Assembly: GCF_003014675.1 (NCBI RefSeq)
Contig: NZ_PYAU01000001.1
Span: 2,914,001-2,978,000 of the forward strand
Direction of reading: 5' to 3'
DNA length: 64,000 nt
Origin: Labedella gwakjiensis
GTDB taxonomy: Bacteria > Actinomycetota > Actinomycetes > Actinomycetales > Microbacteriaceae
Shown here: piece by piece, positions 16,904 to 27,080 of the stretch
Layout: each line of letters begins with the position of its first letter
Position numbering within the stretch: the stretch's first letter is position 1
Notes under the pieces: generated by a model
Databases searched by the model: none
Told to the model about the DNA's origin: nothing
Seen by the model: only the letters and a program-made list of their open reading frames with translations
Program-made: the position numbers and the translations under genes

Positions 16904-17079
16904 CCCATGCCTTTCAGAGGGGCGCACGCGCACCCCTCCCACCAGCGTCGCGCCAGTGCCCGTCGGGCACATCACCCGTGCGGGGACACCCGTCTACTGC
17001 GGTGGGGTGAGATGCGTCTCCATCTCGCGGAGGGGAGCCCAGCTCCCAGACGGGAGACCGGCCGATGCGCGGATTATGG

Positions 17080-17098
17080 TTAGGGTAGGCTTGCCTTG
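17080..17098. promoter_or_regulatory. Iron box (DtxR/IdeR type) upstream of the first siderophore importer
   Basis: TTAGGGTAGGCTTGCCTTG matches the DtxR/IdeR/DmdR consensus TTAGGTTAGGCTAACCTAA at 14 of 19 positions. It lies 58 bp before the preferred start of the binding-protein gene, so iron should repress the operon. Two small hairpins (around 17008-17025 and 17033-17047) precede it and have no clear role. Confidence 0.75.
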
Positions 17099-17155
17099 CC
17101 CAAAATCACCGCGTGTGTGCAGGGCTCCCTCGCCACCGAACAGAAAGTCGATGCC

Positions 17156-18091
17156 GTGCGCCCATCCACCTCCCGTCGCCCCAGCATCTCCCGAGCGGGA
17201 GCAGTGCTTCTGGCCGCTCTCCTCCTCACCGGATGCTCCACGACGGCAGCGACGGGGGAGGGGGACGGCGAGGGTTCCGGCACGCGATCCGTCGAGCACG
17301 CGCGGGGCACCGCGACGGTTCCCGACGCGCCGCAGCGTGTCGTCGTGCTGGAGCCGCTCGAACTCGACACCGCTGTAGCCCTCGGGGTGACACCCGTCGG
17401 CGCGGCCGTCGCGAGCAACACCGCCGGCATCCCCGCGTACCTCGGTGTCGACGGCGTCGAGCCGGTCGGAACCGTTCCCGAGCCCGACATCGAGGCGATC
17501 GCCGCCCTCGAACCCGACCTCATCCTCGGCACCGAGTCGCGGCACTCGAAGCTCTACGAGCAGCTGGACTCGATCGCGCCGACCGTCTTCATGGCGTCGC
17601 AGTCGGACCCCTGGCAGGAGAACGCGGAGCTCATCGGAGAGGCGCTCGGGAAGTCGGACGAGCTCGACGATCTCCTCGACGCCTACAACGATCGGTGCGG
17701 GGAGCTCGCGTCCGCATACGACGTCGCCGGCCAGACCGCCCAGCTCGTCCGTCCGCGCGACGAGACCACTCTGAGCCTCTACGGCCCCACGTCGTTCGCG
17801 GGCAGCGCGCTCGAATGCGTGGGCTTCTCGATCCCCGAGCAGGACTGGGTGGACGGGCTGCAGGCCGACATCTCGCCGGAGAACGTGCTCGACGCTCAGG
17901 CCGATCACGTCTTCGTCACCACGGCCGACGTGTCGGACGAGGCGTCGATCCCCGAGGCGATCCGCGCGAACGCCGACGCCTTCCCCGACGTGACCCTCGT
18001 GGACACGTCGTACTGGGTCTCCGGGGTGGGCCCGCTCGGCGGGCAGAAGGTCCTCGACGACATCGAGGCCTACCTGACGGATCTGACCTGA
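17156..18091 (+). CDS. Iron-siderophore ABC transporter binding lipoprotein
   Basis: 311 aa from GTG at 17156; an in-frame TTG at 17096 would lie within the iron box and is rejected. Signal peptide with lipobox LLTG-C at about residue 26-30, so it is anchored in the membrane as a lipoprotein. Class III helical-backbone binding protein: ATVPDAPQRVVVLEPLELDTAVALG, then PDIEAIAALEPDLILG and SIAPTVF. Operon: two FecCD permeases and a siderophore-interacting reductase follow. Ligand is probably a ferric siderophore of unknown class. Confidence 0.92.
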   Translation: MRPSTSRRPSISRAGAVLLAALLLTGCSTTAATGEGDGEGSGTRSVEHARGTATVPDAPQRVVVLEPLELDTAVALGVTPVGAAVASNTAGIPAYLGVDGVEPVGTVPEPDIEAIAALEPDLILGTESRHSKLYEQLDSIAPTVFMASQSDPWQENAELIGEALGKSDELDDLLDAYNDRCGELASAYDVAGQTAQLVRPRDETTLSLYGPTSFAGSALECVGFSIPEQDWVDGLQADISPENVLDAQADHVFVTTADVSDEASIPEAIRANADAFPDVTLVDTSYWVSGVGPLGGQKVLDDIEAYLTDLT

Positions 18092-18102
18092 CCGGAACGG
18101 TC

Positions 18103-19134
18103 GTGACGACGTCGGATGCGACGCCGCGAGCACGGAGCAGGCGTCGCCGCGGGCTCGGGCTCCTGACGCTCGTGTGCCTCCTCGTCCTGGCGGTGCTCCT
18201 CTCCCTCGCCGTCGGGGCCAACCCGCTCCCGCCCGGGCTCGTCGTCGACACTCTGAGCGGGGGCGGCACCGATGAGGCGCGGTACGTGCTGAACGACCTG
18301 CGCATCCCCCGGACGATCGCGGGCGTCGTCGCGGGTGTCGCCCTCGGGGTCGCTGGTGCCCTCATCCAGGCGTTCACCCGCAACCCGCTCGCGGACCCGG
18401 GGATCCTCGGTGTGAACGCCGGCGCGGCCTTCGCCGTGGCGATCGGAGTGGCCGTCCTGGGGCTGCGCGACGTGTCGTCCTTCGTCTGGCTCGCGTTCCT
18501 CGGGGCGCTCGTGGTGACCGTCGGCGTCTACGTGATCGGATCGGCCGGCCGCGGTGTCGCGGATCCGATCCGGCTCACCCTCGCCGGCGTGGCGGTGGGG
18601 GCCGTGCTCTCGGGGGTGACGACCGGCATGACCCTGTCGAACCCGGATGCGTTCGATGCGATGCGTTCCTGGAATGCGGGGTCCCTCCTCGGTCGAGGCA
18701 TCGATGTGCTCCTTCCGGTGCTGCCCTTCGTGGCGATCGGTCTGCTCGTTGCTGCGCTCGTGGCCCCCGGGCTCAACGCCGTCGCCCTGGGGGAGGACGT
18801 GGCGCGAGCACAGGGCGCGAACATCGCGGCCATCCGGGTCGGCGTCATCGTCGCCGTGACGCTCCTCGCCGGATCCGCGACGGCCGTGGCCGGCCCGATC
18901 TCTTTCGTCGGGCTCATGGTCCCGCACGTCGTCCGCTGGGTGTTCGGTGTCGACCAGCGCGTGATCCTCGCCACCTCCGTCGTCGTCGCCCCCGTCATCA
19001 TCCTGCTGTCCGATGTGCTCGGTCGGGTGGTCATCGCGCCGGCAGAGGTGCCGGTCGGCATCGTGACCGCCGTGATCGGGGCACCGGTGCTCATCGTGTT
19101 GGCGCGACGACGGAATGCCCGGGGTCTGCGATGA
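18103..19134 (+). CDS. FecCD family iron-siderophore permease
   Basis: 343 aa from GTG at 18103, 11 bp after the binding-protein stop. Eight to ten membrane helices with FecCD signatures: LRIPRTIAGVVAGVALGVAGALIQ, TRNPLADPGILGVNAGA and GPISFVGLMVPH. The first 18 residues are Arg-rich cytoplasmic. It overlaps the second permease by 4 bp (ATGA), so the pair forms the transmembrane channel. No ATP-binding subunit follows. Confidence 0.95.
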   Translation: MTTSDATPRARSRRRRGLGLLTLVCLLVLAVLLSLAVGANPLPPGLVVDTLSGGGTDEARYVLNDLRIPRTIAGVVAGVALGVAGALIQAFTRNPLADPGILGVNAGAAFAVAIGVAVLGLRDVSSFVWLAFLGALVVTVGVYVIGSAGRGVADPIRLTLAGVAVGAVLSGVTTGMTLSNPDAFDAMRSWNAGSLLGRGIDVLLPVLPFVAIGLLVAALVAPGLNAVALGEDVARAQGANIAAIRVGVIVAVTLLAGSATAVAGPISFVGLMVPHVVRWVFGVDQRVILATSVVVAPVIILLSDVLGRVVIAPAEVPVGIVTAVIGAPVLIVLARRRNARGLR

Positions 19135-20201
19135 CGTCGACGCGGGCAGGCTCCCGCTCCCTCGTTCCCGTCGGCTACGGCCGGTACACGGTCTCGATCG
19201 GCGACGGGAGCTGGTTCGTCCGACGACGGAGCGTGCACGTCGCCATCGCGGCACTCGGCGCCATCCTCGTCCTGGGGGTCCTCTCGCTCGGGCTCGGCAC
19301 GTACGCCCTGACTCCCGCCGAGGTGCTGCGCGTCCTCGCGGGCGGCGGCGAGGGGATCGACCGGACCGTCGTGCTCGAATGGCGGCTTCCGCGCACCGTC
19401 GCCGCGATCGTTCTCGGAGGATTCCTGGCCGTGGCCGGCGCCCTCTTCCAGACCGTGACGCGCAATCCGCTCGCGAGTCCTGACGTCATCGGTCTGTCCA
19501 ACGGCGCCTTCACGGGCATGCTCGTGACGGTCGTCTTCGTCTCGGGGAGTTGGCCGGCACTGACTCTCGGCGCCGTGCTCGGGGGCCTCGCCGCCGCCGC
19601 GGCGATCTGGCTCCTCGCCTCCCGCGACGGGGTGCAGGGATTCCGACTCATCGTGGTCGGGATCGGGGTCTCCGCCCTGCTCGCGTCGGTGAACACGTGG
19701 CTCCTCCTCCAGGTGGAGCTCGAGACCGCCATGTTCGCGTCGGCGTGGGGAGCCGGCACGCTCAACGGGCTGACGGCCACGCCCGTCCTCGCTGCGATCC
19801 TCACCGGTCTGCCGCTGCTCGCCGTGCTCATCGTCCTCGCCGCACGCCTCAGGATCCTGGATCTCGGAGACGACGCGGCAACGGCCGTGGGCGTGAACGC
19901 CGGCCGGGTGCGCACGTGGGCGCTTCTCATCGGCGTGCTTCTCGTGTCGATCTCGACGGCTGTGATCGGGCCCGTGGCTTTCATCGCACTGGCGGCGCCG
20001 CAGATCGCCAGACGGGCCGCACGGAGCCCATCGCTGTCCGTGACGCTCTCAGCGCTGTTCGGAGGGGGCCTCCTGCTCGCGTCGGACCTCGTCGCCCAGC
20101 ATGCACTCCCGGTCTCGCTCCCCACCGGTGTCGTCACCGTCTCCGTCGGTGGGCTCTACCTCGTGACCGTCATCGTCCTCGAGATCCGACGCCGTGCGTA
20201 G
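19131..20201 (+). CDS. FecCD family iron-siderophore permease
   Basis: 356 aa with the same family marks: WRLPRTVAAIVLGGFLAVAGALFQ, TRNPLASPDVIGLSNGA and GPVAFIALAAPQIAR. A 35-residue N-terminal extension (GRYTVSIGDGSWFVRRRSVH) precedes the first helix and resembles the extension found in some actinobacterial FecD-type partners. ATGA overlap with the preceding permease. The usual third gene, an ATPase, is replaced by a siderophore-interacting protein. Confidence 0.95.
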   Translation: MTSTRAGSRSLVPVGYGRYTVSIGDGSWFVRRRSVHVAIAALGAILVLGVLSLGLGTYALTPAEVLRVLAGGGEGIDRTVVLEWRLPRTVAAIVLGGFLAVAGALFQTVTRNPLASPDVIGLSNGAFTGMLVTVVFVSGSWPALTLGAVLGGLAAAAAIWLLASRDGVQGFRLIVVGIGVSALLASVNTWLLLQVELETAMFASAWGAGTLNGLTATPVLAAILTGLPLLAVLIVLAARLRILDLGDDAATAVGVNAGRVRTWALLIGVLLVSISTAVIGPVAFIALAAPQIARRAARSPSLSVTLSALFGGGLLLASDLVAQHALPVSLPTGVVTVSVGGLYLVTVIVLEIRRRA

Positions 20202-20249
20202 CCCGACGACCGACCAACCGCCCCACACGACCATCACCGGAGAGGACCG

Positions 20250-21134
20250 ATGAGCCACCTCGAGAACAACGGGCGACCCTGGGCCTACAGTGCCTTCCGC
20301 GCGCGGGTCTCGCGCCGACGGGTACTCAGTCCCGGCTTCGTCCGCATGACCCTCGCCGGGCCCGACCTCAGGAACTTCGCGCCGTGGGGCCTCGACCAGC
20401 GGATCAAGCTCGTGCTTCCGATGGCCGACGGGTCCCTGGCCGATTTCGGTCTCCTCGCCGATCCGACGCCACACCCGTCCGACTGGTACGCCCGCTGGCG
20501 CGCTCTGCCGGAGGGCGATCGGAACGTTCTGCGCACCTACACGCCCGCGGCGATCCGTCCGGAGGCCGGAGAGATCGACGTGGACGTCGTCATCCACGAG
20601 CCGCCCGGCCCGGCATCGCGCTGGGCGCTCGGTGCGAGGATCGGGGAGGAGATCGTTCTCACCGGACCGGACATCCGGGCCGGTGTGACCGGATACGGGA
20701 TCGCGTGGCAGCCGGGGGATGCGCGGCGCGTGCTCATCGTCGGAGACGAGACCGCCTTCCCGGCGATCCGGAACATCCTCGATGCGCTGGGCGAGGATGT
20801 GCGCGCACACGTCCTCGCTGAGGTCGGCGGGACGGAGGACGACCTCCTCTCGTCTCGGCGCAGCGACAGCGTGACGGTCGATGTGCGTCGTCGGAACGGC
20901 ATCCCGGGGAGCGGTCTCGACGACGCGGTGAGGGACTGGGCGGCTGCGGCCTCCGAGACGACCTCGGGCGAGCAGGAGCCGACCGCGGTCGCGGACGACC
21001 TCTACGTCTGGATCGCGGGCGAGGCCGGCTCGGTGACGCGGATCCGCCGTCATCTCGCCGACGACCTCGGTGTCCCGAAGGAACGCATCTCCTTCCTCGG
21101 CTATTGGCGACACGGGGGTCCTCTCACGTCGTGA
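20250..21134 (+). CDS. Siderophore-interacting protein (SIP family FAD reductase)
   Basis: 294 aa. SIP/ViuB-type flavoreductase that releases iron by reducing the ferric siderophore in the cytoplasm. FAD-binding RTYTPAAIR near residue 94, NAD(P)-domain GDETAFPAIRNIL, then WIAGEAG and the C-terminal FLGYWRHG typical of the family. ATG at 20250 has GGAGAGGA upstream and is 48 bp after the permease stop, so it likely belongs to the same iron-regulated operon. Confidence 0.93.
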   Translation: MSHLENNGRPWAYSAFRARVSRRRVLSPGFVRMTLAGPDLRNFAPWGLDQRIKLVLPMADGSLADFGLLADPTPHPSDWYARWRALPEGDRNVLRTYTPAAIRPEAGEIDVDVVIHEPPGPASRWALGARIGEEIVLTGPDIRAGVTGYGIAWQPGDARRVLIVGDETAFPAIRNILDALGEDVRAHVLAEVGGTEDDLLSSRRSDSVTVDVRRRNGIPGSGLDDAVRDWAAAASETTSGEQEPTAVADDLYVWIAGEAGSVTRIRRHLADDLGVPKERISFLGYWRHGGPLTS

Positions 21135-21180
21135 CGACCCACCGTCCGGACGCGGCCGTCGACGATCACCCCTTCTGCCA

Positions 21181-21202
21181 CCCCCGACCGGGGGAGTAGG
21201 GT
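21181..21202 (+). promoter_or_regulatory. Hairpin and TAGGGT box upstream of the APC permease
   Basis: CCCCC-GACC-GGGGG (21181-21194) can fold as a short hairpin and may terminate the iron operon. It is followed by AGTAGGGTC with TAGGGT at 21197-21202. A similar pair lies upstream of the paralogous APC permease at 50151. Confidence 0.35.
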
Positions 21203-21242
21203 CTCCCAGCAAGTACTCATCAGCGGGGCAGAGGGAGACAGC

Positions 21243-22676
21243 ATGAGTGATCCGTCCTGGACGCAGGTCGTCAAGGTGGCAGAGCCGGAGCAGCCGGAGT
21301 TGAAGCGGGCCCTCGGTCCCGGGCTCCTCCTCCTCTTCATCGTCGGGGACATCCTCGGCACGGGAATCTACGCCCTCACGGGTCAGGTGGCGGCCGAGGT
21401 GGGCGGGGCTGCGTGGGTGCCGTTCCTCCTCGCGTTCGCCGTGGCGACGGTGACGGCGTTCTCCTACCTGGAGCTCGTGACGAAGTACCCGCAGGCGGCC
21501 GGTGCAGCCCTCTACACGCACAAGGCGTTCGGGGTGCACTTCCTCACGTTCATCGTGTGCTTCATCGTGATGACGTCGGGCATCACGTCGGCGTCGACGG
21601 CGTCGCGCGCGTTCGCGGTCAACCTCACCGTGGGCTTCGGCCTCCCGGACAGCGTGGGCATCACCCTCGTCATCGCGCTCGCGTTCATCGTGCTCATCAT
21701 GCTCGTGAACCTGCGCGGCGTGACCGAGAGCGTGTGGCTCAACGTGGTGCTGACGCTCATCGAGCTCTCGGGCCTCCTGCTCGTGATCTTCATCGGCATG
21801 TGGGCGATCTTCGGCGGAAACGCCGACTGGGGCCGCGTCGTCGCATTCGAGACGGCGGAGGACAAGAACGTAATCCTCGCGGTGAGCACGGCCACGTCGC
21901 TCGCCTTCTTCGCGATGGTGGGCTTCGAGGACTCCGTCAACATGGCGGAGGAGACCAAGAACCCCAGCAAGATCTTCCCCAAGATGATGCTCACCGGGCT
22001 CGGGATCGCCGCGGTCGTCTACGTGCTCGTGTCCATCACCGTCGTCGCGCTCGTCCCCATCGGTGAGCTCGTCGGCAGCGAGACCCCGCTCGTCACCGCG
22101 GTGGAGAAGGCGGCCCCCGGATTCCCGATCAACTCGCTGCTGCCCTTCATCTCGATGTTCGCCGTGGCGAACACGGCGCTCATCAACATGATGATGGCGA
22201 GCCGGCTGCTGTACGGCATGAGCCGGCAGCGGGTGCTGCCGTCGTTCCTGTCGAAGGTGTCGCACACGCGCCGTACCCCGTGGGCCGCGATCCTCTTCAC
22301 GACGGTGCTCGCCCTGGGTCTCATCGCCTACGTGTCGATCGACGCGGAGGGCTCGGTCGTCGCTCTCCTCGGCGGCACGACCTCGCTCCTCCTGCTCTCC
22401 GTGTTCGCGGTCGTGAACGTCGTGGTGCTCGTGCTGCGGAAGCAGCCCGTGGACCACGAGCACTTCAAGACTCCCACCGTGATGCCCATCATCGGTGCGA
22501 TCACGTGTCTGTACCTCGTGTTCCCGTTCAGCTCCGGCCGTCCGGCCGGCCAGTACGGCATCGCCCTCGTGCTCCTCGCGATCGGAGTGGTCCTCTGGGG
22601 TGTCGAGCGCCTCTTCCGACGAGCGGGCAAGAACACGGAGACGGTCGCGGAGAAGGAGAACACGAAGGCCGAGTGA
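21243..22676 (+). CDS. APC superfamily amino acid permease
   Basis: 477 aa with about 12-14 membrane helices. APC helix 1 signature FIVGDILGTGIYALTG, then SYLELVTKYPQAAGAALYTHKAFG and FAMVGFEDSVNMAEETKNPSK, all typical of amino acid/polyamine/organocation transporters. Clearly paralogous to the permease at 50151. ATG at 21243 has AGAGGGAGA upstream. The charged C-tail (ETVAEKENTKAE) is cytoplasmic. Substrate not assignable. Followed by a PadR regulator that may or may not control it. Confidence 0.9.
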   Translation: MSDPSWTQVVKVAEPEQPELKRALGPGLLLLFIVGDILGTGIYALTGQVAAEVGGAAWVPFLLAFAVATVTAFSYLELVTKYPQAAGAALYTHKAFGVHFLTFIVCFIVMTSGITSASTASRAFAVNLTVGFGLPDSVGITLVIALAFIVLIMLVNLRGVTESVWLNVVLTLIELSGLLLVIFIGMWAIFGGNADWGRVVAFETAEDKNVILAVSTATSLAFFAMVGFEDSVNMAEETKNPSKIFPKMMLTGLGIAAVVYVLVSITVVALVPIGELVGSETPLVTAVEKAAPGFPINSLLPFISMFAVANTALINMMMASRLLYGMSRQRVLPSFLSKVSHTRRTPWAAILFTTVLALGLIAYVSIDAEGSVVALLGGTTSLLLLSVFAVVNVVVLVLRKQPVDHEHFKTPTVMPIIGAITCLYLVFPFSSGRPAGQYGIALVLLAIGVVLWGVERLFRRAGKNTETVAEKENTKAE

Positions 22677-22715
22677 GCCGTGCGGATTCACATCCGACAC
22701 ACGGGGACGGCACTA

Positions 22716-22732
22716 TATCGTTGAGTATCGTT
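22716..22732. promoter_or_regulatory. Direct repeat TATCGTT x2, candidate PadR operator
   Basis: TATCGTT occurs at 22716-22722 and 22726-22732, exactly one helical turn apart and 24 bp before the PadR start. The overlapping TATAT and GAGTATCGT strings resemble a promoter -10 region, so binding would autoregulate the gene. Inferred from position only. Confidence 0.4.
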
Positions 22733-22755
22733 CACGTCGTTCTGAGGAGAACATC

Positions 22756-23301
22756 ATGGCCAACTCGTTCCCGACCGCCGGCTTCGGCTCCGGCATCAAC
22801 TCCGAGGCCATCTGGCAGGCCATGGAGGACTTCCGTTCCCGCTTCGAGAAGAGCGCCGGCAGCCGCGTGGGCCGAGGAGACGTCCGCGCGGCCGTCATCG
22901 CTCTGCTCGCCGAGCAGCCCATGCACGGCTACCAGATCATCCGCGAGATCGAGGAGCGCAGTGGCGGAAGCTGGAAGCCGAGTCCCGGCTCCGTCTACCC
23001 GACGCTCCAGCTGCTCTCGGACGAGGGACTCATCAGCGCCGAGGAGTCGAACGGTCGGAAGACCTACTCCCTGACCGATGCCGGCCGCGTCCAGGCGGAG
23101 TCCGCCGATTCGTCGGCGCCCTGGAACCCGACGGCGGCGGAGGACGGCCCGGCGTTCGCCGCATTGCCCAAGGCCGGAGTGGAGCTCGCCCGCGCGGCCG
23201 CGCAGGTGGGGCGCACCGGGTCGCCCGAGCAGATCCAGCAGGCCGTCGCCGCGCTCGACGAGACGCGTCGTCGGCTGTACGCCATCCTCGCCCAGGACTG
23301 A
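22756..23301 (+). CDS. PadR family transcriptional regulator
   Basis: 181 aa from ATG at 22756, preceded by GAGGAGA. PadR winged HTH at about residues 40-110: AVIALLAEQPMHGYQIIREIEERSGG then SPGSVYPTLQLLSDEGLI and the wing GRKTYSLTDAG. The C-terminal dimerisation helix contains AQVGRTGSPEQIQQAVAALDETRR. Residues 1-38 are an additional N-terminal stretch. A direct repeat just upstream fits autoregulation. Effector unknown. Confidence 0.92.
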   Translation: MANSFPTAGFGSGINSEAIWQAMEDFRSRFEKSAGSRVGRGDVRAAVIALLAEQPMHGYQIIREIEERSGGSWKPSPGSVYPTLQLLSDEGLISAEESNGRKTYSLTDAGRVQAESADSSAPWNPTAAEDGPAFAALPKAGVELARAAAQVGRTGSPEQIQQAVAALDETRRRLYAILAQD

Positions 23302-23304
23302 CGG

Positions 23305-25020
<1,716 letters not shown>

Positions 25021-25417
25021 CCCGCGCCGAGTGGGACGCCGCTTCGTCCTCCCTCGGCACGACGTGAGCCGCTCGATGATGAGCTGAGACGAGCGGGGCC
25101 AGGTCTCAGGCTCGCCCGCCCGTACCTGACCCCGCGTCTCTCACTCGATCGACCTCAGGGACCCGGACTCGTGTCGGGGTCGAACACTTCAGTCGTCGAG
25201 GAGCACCGGGGCCCGGTCGTCGCGATGAGGGCGTTGACGCGGTGCACGCCTGTGTCCTCTCGCCGATCGACCGTCGCCCGACCGGTCGCCTTTCGGCGCT
25301 ACGATCGGATCAGTCATTAACATAAGCGGTTCGCCCCGGTTTATGCGAACTCCGTCCGGGAAGTCGGCGGAAATCGTGTGCCGGGGCGCGTGACATCGCG
25401 AGCCCTGAGGAGGACGT
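25021..25417. other. 397-bp intergenic region without a credible gene
   Basis: No reading frame here has both a ribosome binding site and family-like composition. It contains an imperfect inverted repeat (25086-25141: GAGACGAGCGGGGCCAGGT against ACCTGACCCCGCGTCTC, 20-nt loop), possibly a terminator for the kinase gene, and an ARE-like palindrome at 25319-25347 before the next gene. Base composition of 25310-25350 is clearly more AT-rich than the surroundings. Confidence 0.5.
25319..25347. promoter_or_regulatory. Imperfect palindrome CATAA..CGG / CCGG..TTATG (possible ARE-like operator)
   Basis: CATAAGCGG (25321-25329) faces CCGGTTTATG (25336-25345), giving CATAA-N(1-2)-CGG half-sites about 70 bp upstream of the epimerase-like gene. 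The shape and half-site (AT-rich outer arm, CGG/CCG inner part) recall autoregulatory elements bound by ArpA/ScbR-type receptors, and such a receptor gene lies at 26427. Assignment is by resemblance only. Confidence 0.35.
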
Positions 25418-26332
25418 GTGCCGGCATTCCGTCCGCGCGTGGCCCTGGTCGGCGCCACGGGCTTCATCGGTTCACGTGTCGCCGAGGCGTTCGTCGAGGA
25501 GCGGGTGGAGGTCGCCGCTCTCATACGGGACCCCAGTCGTCCGTTCCCGACCGGGGTGATCCCCGTGGCCGCCGACCTCGAATCGGGAGACGGGCTTCTC
25601 GACGGGCTCGCGGGGTGCGAGTCCCTCGTCCATGCCGCCAGCTACGTCGGCTCGGACGAGCGAATGCAGCACCGCGTGAACGTCCGGGGAACGGAGCGGC
25701 TCCTGGCCGCGGCACGGGAGGCGGGCATCTCGCGGATCGTCTACGTGAGCACAGCGGGCGTGTACGGCGGAGCCCTCCGCGCTGGAGGAGACGAGACGCA
25801 GTTGCGACCGTCGCCGCGGTCGCCGCTCAGTCGCTCGCGCCGCGAGGCGGAGATCCGCGTCGAGGCGGCGGGCGGCACCGTCGTCCGTCCGAACATGGTG
25901 GTGGGGGCAGGCGACACCTGGTTCCTGCTTCCGCTCCTGAAGCTCCTCCTGACTCTCGACGCGTGGATCGAGGAGGGCGCTGTGCGCGTCTCGACGATCA
26001 ATGTCGCCTCGCTCGGCCGAGTGGTCTCTCGGCTCGCGCTGACTCCGCACGAGGCGGGCGTCTTCCACGCGGCAGGCCTCGAGCCCGTCGCGGTTCGGGA
26101 CCTCGTGGAGCCGGTGCTGATGGCCGCGGGAGTCGAGATTCCCGCGCGGAGCCTGTCGCTCGACGAGGCGCGTCGTCTTCTCGTCCCGCGTGGAGTGAGC
26201 GAGAATCAGCTGGACATCGTCGCACGGGACAACATCCTGGATGCTCGGCGACTGTCGGGCGTCGTGCCCAAGGAGAGACAGGTACCCGGACTCCTCCCAT
26301 ACGATGTCGCATGGTACACAGAACGGTTGTGA
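25418..26332 (+). CDS. NAD-dependent epimerase/dehydratase-like extended SDR
   Basis: 304 aa from GTG at 25418 with GAGGAGGAC upstream. Rossmann loop VGATGFIGSRVAEAF, a VYVSTAGVYGG strand and a VVRPNMVVGAGDTWF segment identify the extended SDR family. Where the catalytic YxxxK should stand the sequence is LSRSRREAE, so both Tyr and Lys appear replaced; the usual epimerase or reductase chemistry may be lost or altered. In Rhodococcus a similar gene (gblE) sits beside an afsA-type synthase and its receptor. Here it precedes an ArpA/ScbR-like receptor, so a role in making a butyrolactone-like molecule is a reasonable inference. Confidence 0.8.
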   Translation: MPAFRPRVALVGATGFIGSRVAEAFVEERVEVAALIRDPSRPFPTGVIPVAADLESGDGLLDGLAGCESLVHAASYVGSDERMQHRVNVRGTERLLAAAREAGISRIVYVSTAGVYGGALRAGGDETQLRPSPRSPLSRSRREAEIRVEAAGGTVVRPNMVVGAGDTWFLLPLLKLLLTLDAWIEEGAVRVSTINVASLGRVVSRLALTPHEAGVFHAAGLEPVAVRDLVEPVLMAAGVEIPARSLSLDEARRLLVPRGVSENQLDIVARDNILDARRLSGVVPKERQVPGLLPYDVAWYTERL

Positions 26333-26375
26333 CGGAGCGGCATGCTCCGTCGGCGGAGGCGGCATGTCCTCCGCC
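26331..26375. terminator. Two tandem perfect hairpins between the SDR and receptor genes
   Basis: GACGGAGC-ggcat-GCTCCGTC (26331-26351) overlaps the SDR stop codon and is followed immediately by GGCGGAGG-N8-CCTCCGCC (26352-26375). Both stems are perfect 8-mers and both loops contain GGCATG. No U-tract follows, so this may be a non-canonical terminator or an RNA element separating the two genes. Confidence 0.55.
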
Positions 26376-26426
26376 TTGACATGATGGGTGATGGGACGAC
26401 CGCTCACGGTCGCGAAGGAGGTTGGG

Positions 26427-27080
26427 ATGTCGATGCGTCGTACGCCGCAGCAGGAGCGCTCACACGAGACGCAGCGCAACGTCGTGGAGGGTGCAGCGGT
26501 CGTCTTCGATCGTGTGGGGTACGGCAGCGCGAGCCTCTCGATGATCGCCGAGCAGTCCGGCATCTCCCAGGGGGCGATGTACTTCCACTTCAAGTCGAAG
26601 GAGCAGATCGCGCTCGCCGTGGTGCACGAACAGCACAACCGCTCCATCCCGCTCATGGAGTCGATCGCGCAGCAGAGCACCTCCGTCTTCGAACAGCTCG
26701 TGCGCGTCTCCCGTGGAGTGGCCGATCAGCTCCTGAGCGACGCTGTGGTGCGGGCGGGGATCCGACTGGCCATCGAGGAGGGGACGCTCGGTGAACCGGC
26801 GGGTGGTTTCTACACCGTGTGGGTGGAGTCGACGGCGTCGCTCCTCGAGACGGCTCTCACGGACGGCGTGCTCGTCTCGCGGCTAAACTCCGCCGATCTC
26901 GCGCGCGCCCTCATCGGCAACTTCACCGGCGTTCAGCTGATGTCGCAGGCCATCTCGGGTCGCAAGGATCTCCTCGCCTCGCTGGCCAACATGTGGCTCG
27001 TGCTCGTTGACACGATCGTCCCTGCGGACGAGCGCGACGCGGCCGTCGCGCTCGTCCACAGCGTGTTCGACGCCGCCTAG
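26427..27080 (+). CDS. TetR family receptor of the ArpA/ScbR (gamma-butyrolactone receptor) type
   Basis: 217 aa from ATG at 26427, chosen because AAGGAGG stands 6 nt upstream. The N-terminal part QERSHETQRNVVEGAAVVFDRVGYGSASLSMIAEQSG..GAMYFHFKSKEQIA follows the ArpA/ScbR pattern (QERS..TR...AA.VFD..GY...S, GALYFHF.SKE.LA) more closely than generic TetR. Residues 60-215 form the ligand-binding, dimerisation domain. Such receptors release DNA when a butyrolactone or related signal binds. Located between an SDR and an AvrD-like gene, followed by an exporter unit. Receptor ligand is unknown and the sub-family call is by eye. Confidence 0.72.
   Translation: MSMRRTPQQERSHETQRNVVEGAAVVFDRVGYGSASLSMIAEQSGISQGAMYFHFKSKEQIALAVVHEQHNRSIPLMESIAQQSTSVFEQLVRVSRGVADQLLSDAVVRAGIRLAIEEGTLGEPAGGFYTVWVESTASLLETALTDGVLVSRLNSADLARALIGNFTGVQLMSQAISGRKDLLASLANMWLVLVDTIVPADERDAAVALVHSVFDAA

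Noticed and set aside
17096-17155. TTG start for the first siderophore-binding protein
   Set aside because: It lies inside the iron box, leaving no space for a promoter; GTG at 17156 gives a normal lipoprotein signal peptide.
20049-22700. Long minus-strand frame of 883 codons across the SIP and APC genes
   Set aside because: It is the reverse shadow of clear plus-strand genes; the translation is Arg/His/Glu-rich low complexity without any family motif.
25189-25524. Minus-strand frame in the 25-kb intergenic region
   Set aside because: It overlaps the start of the SDR gene, has no ribosome binding site and shows no recognisable composition.
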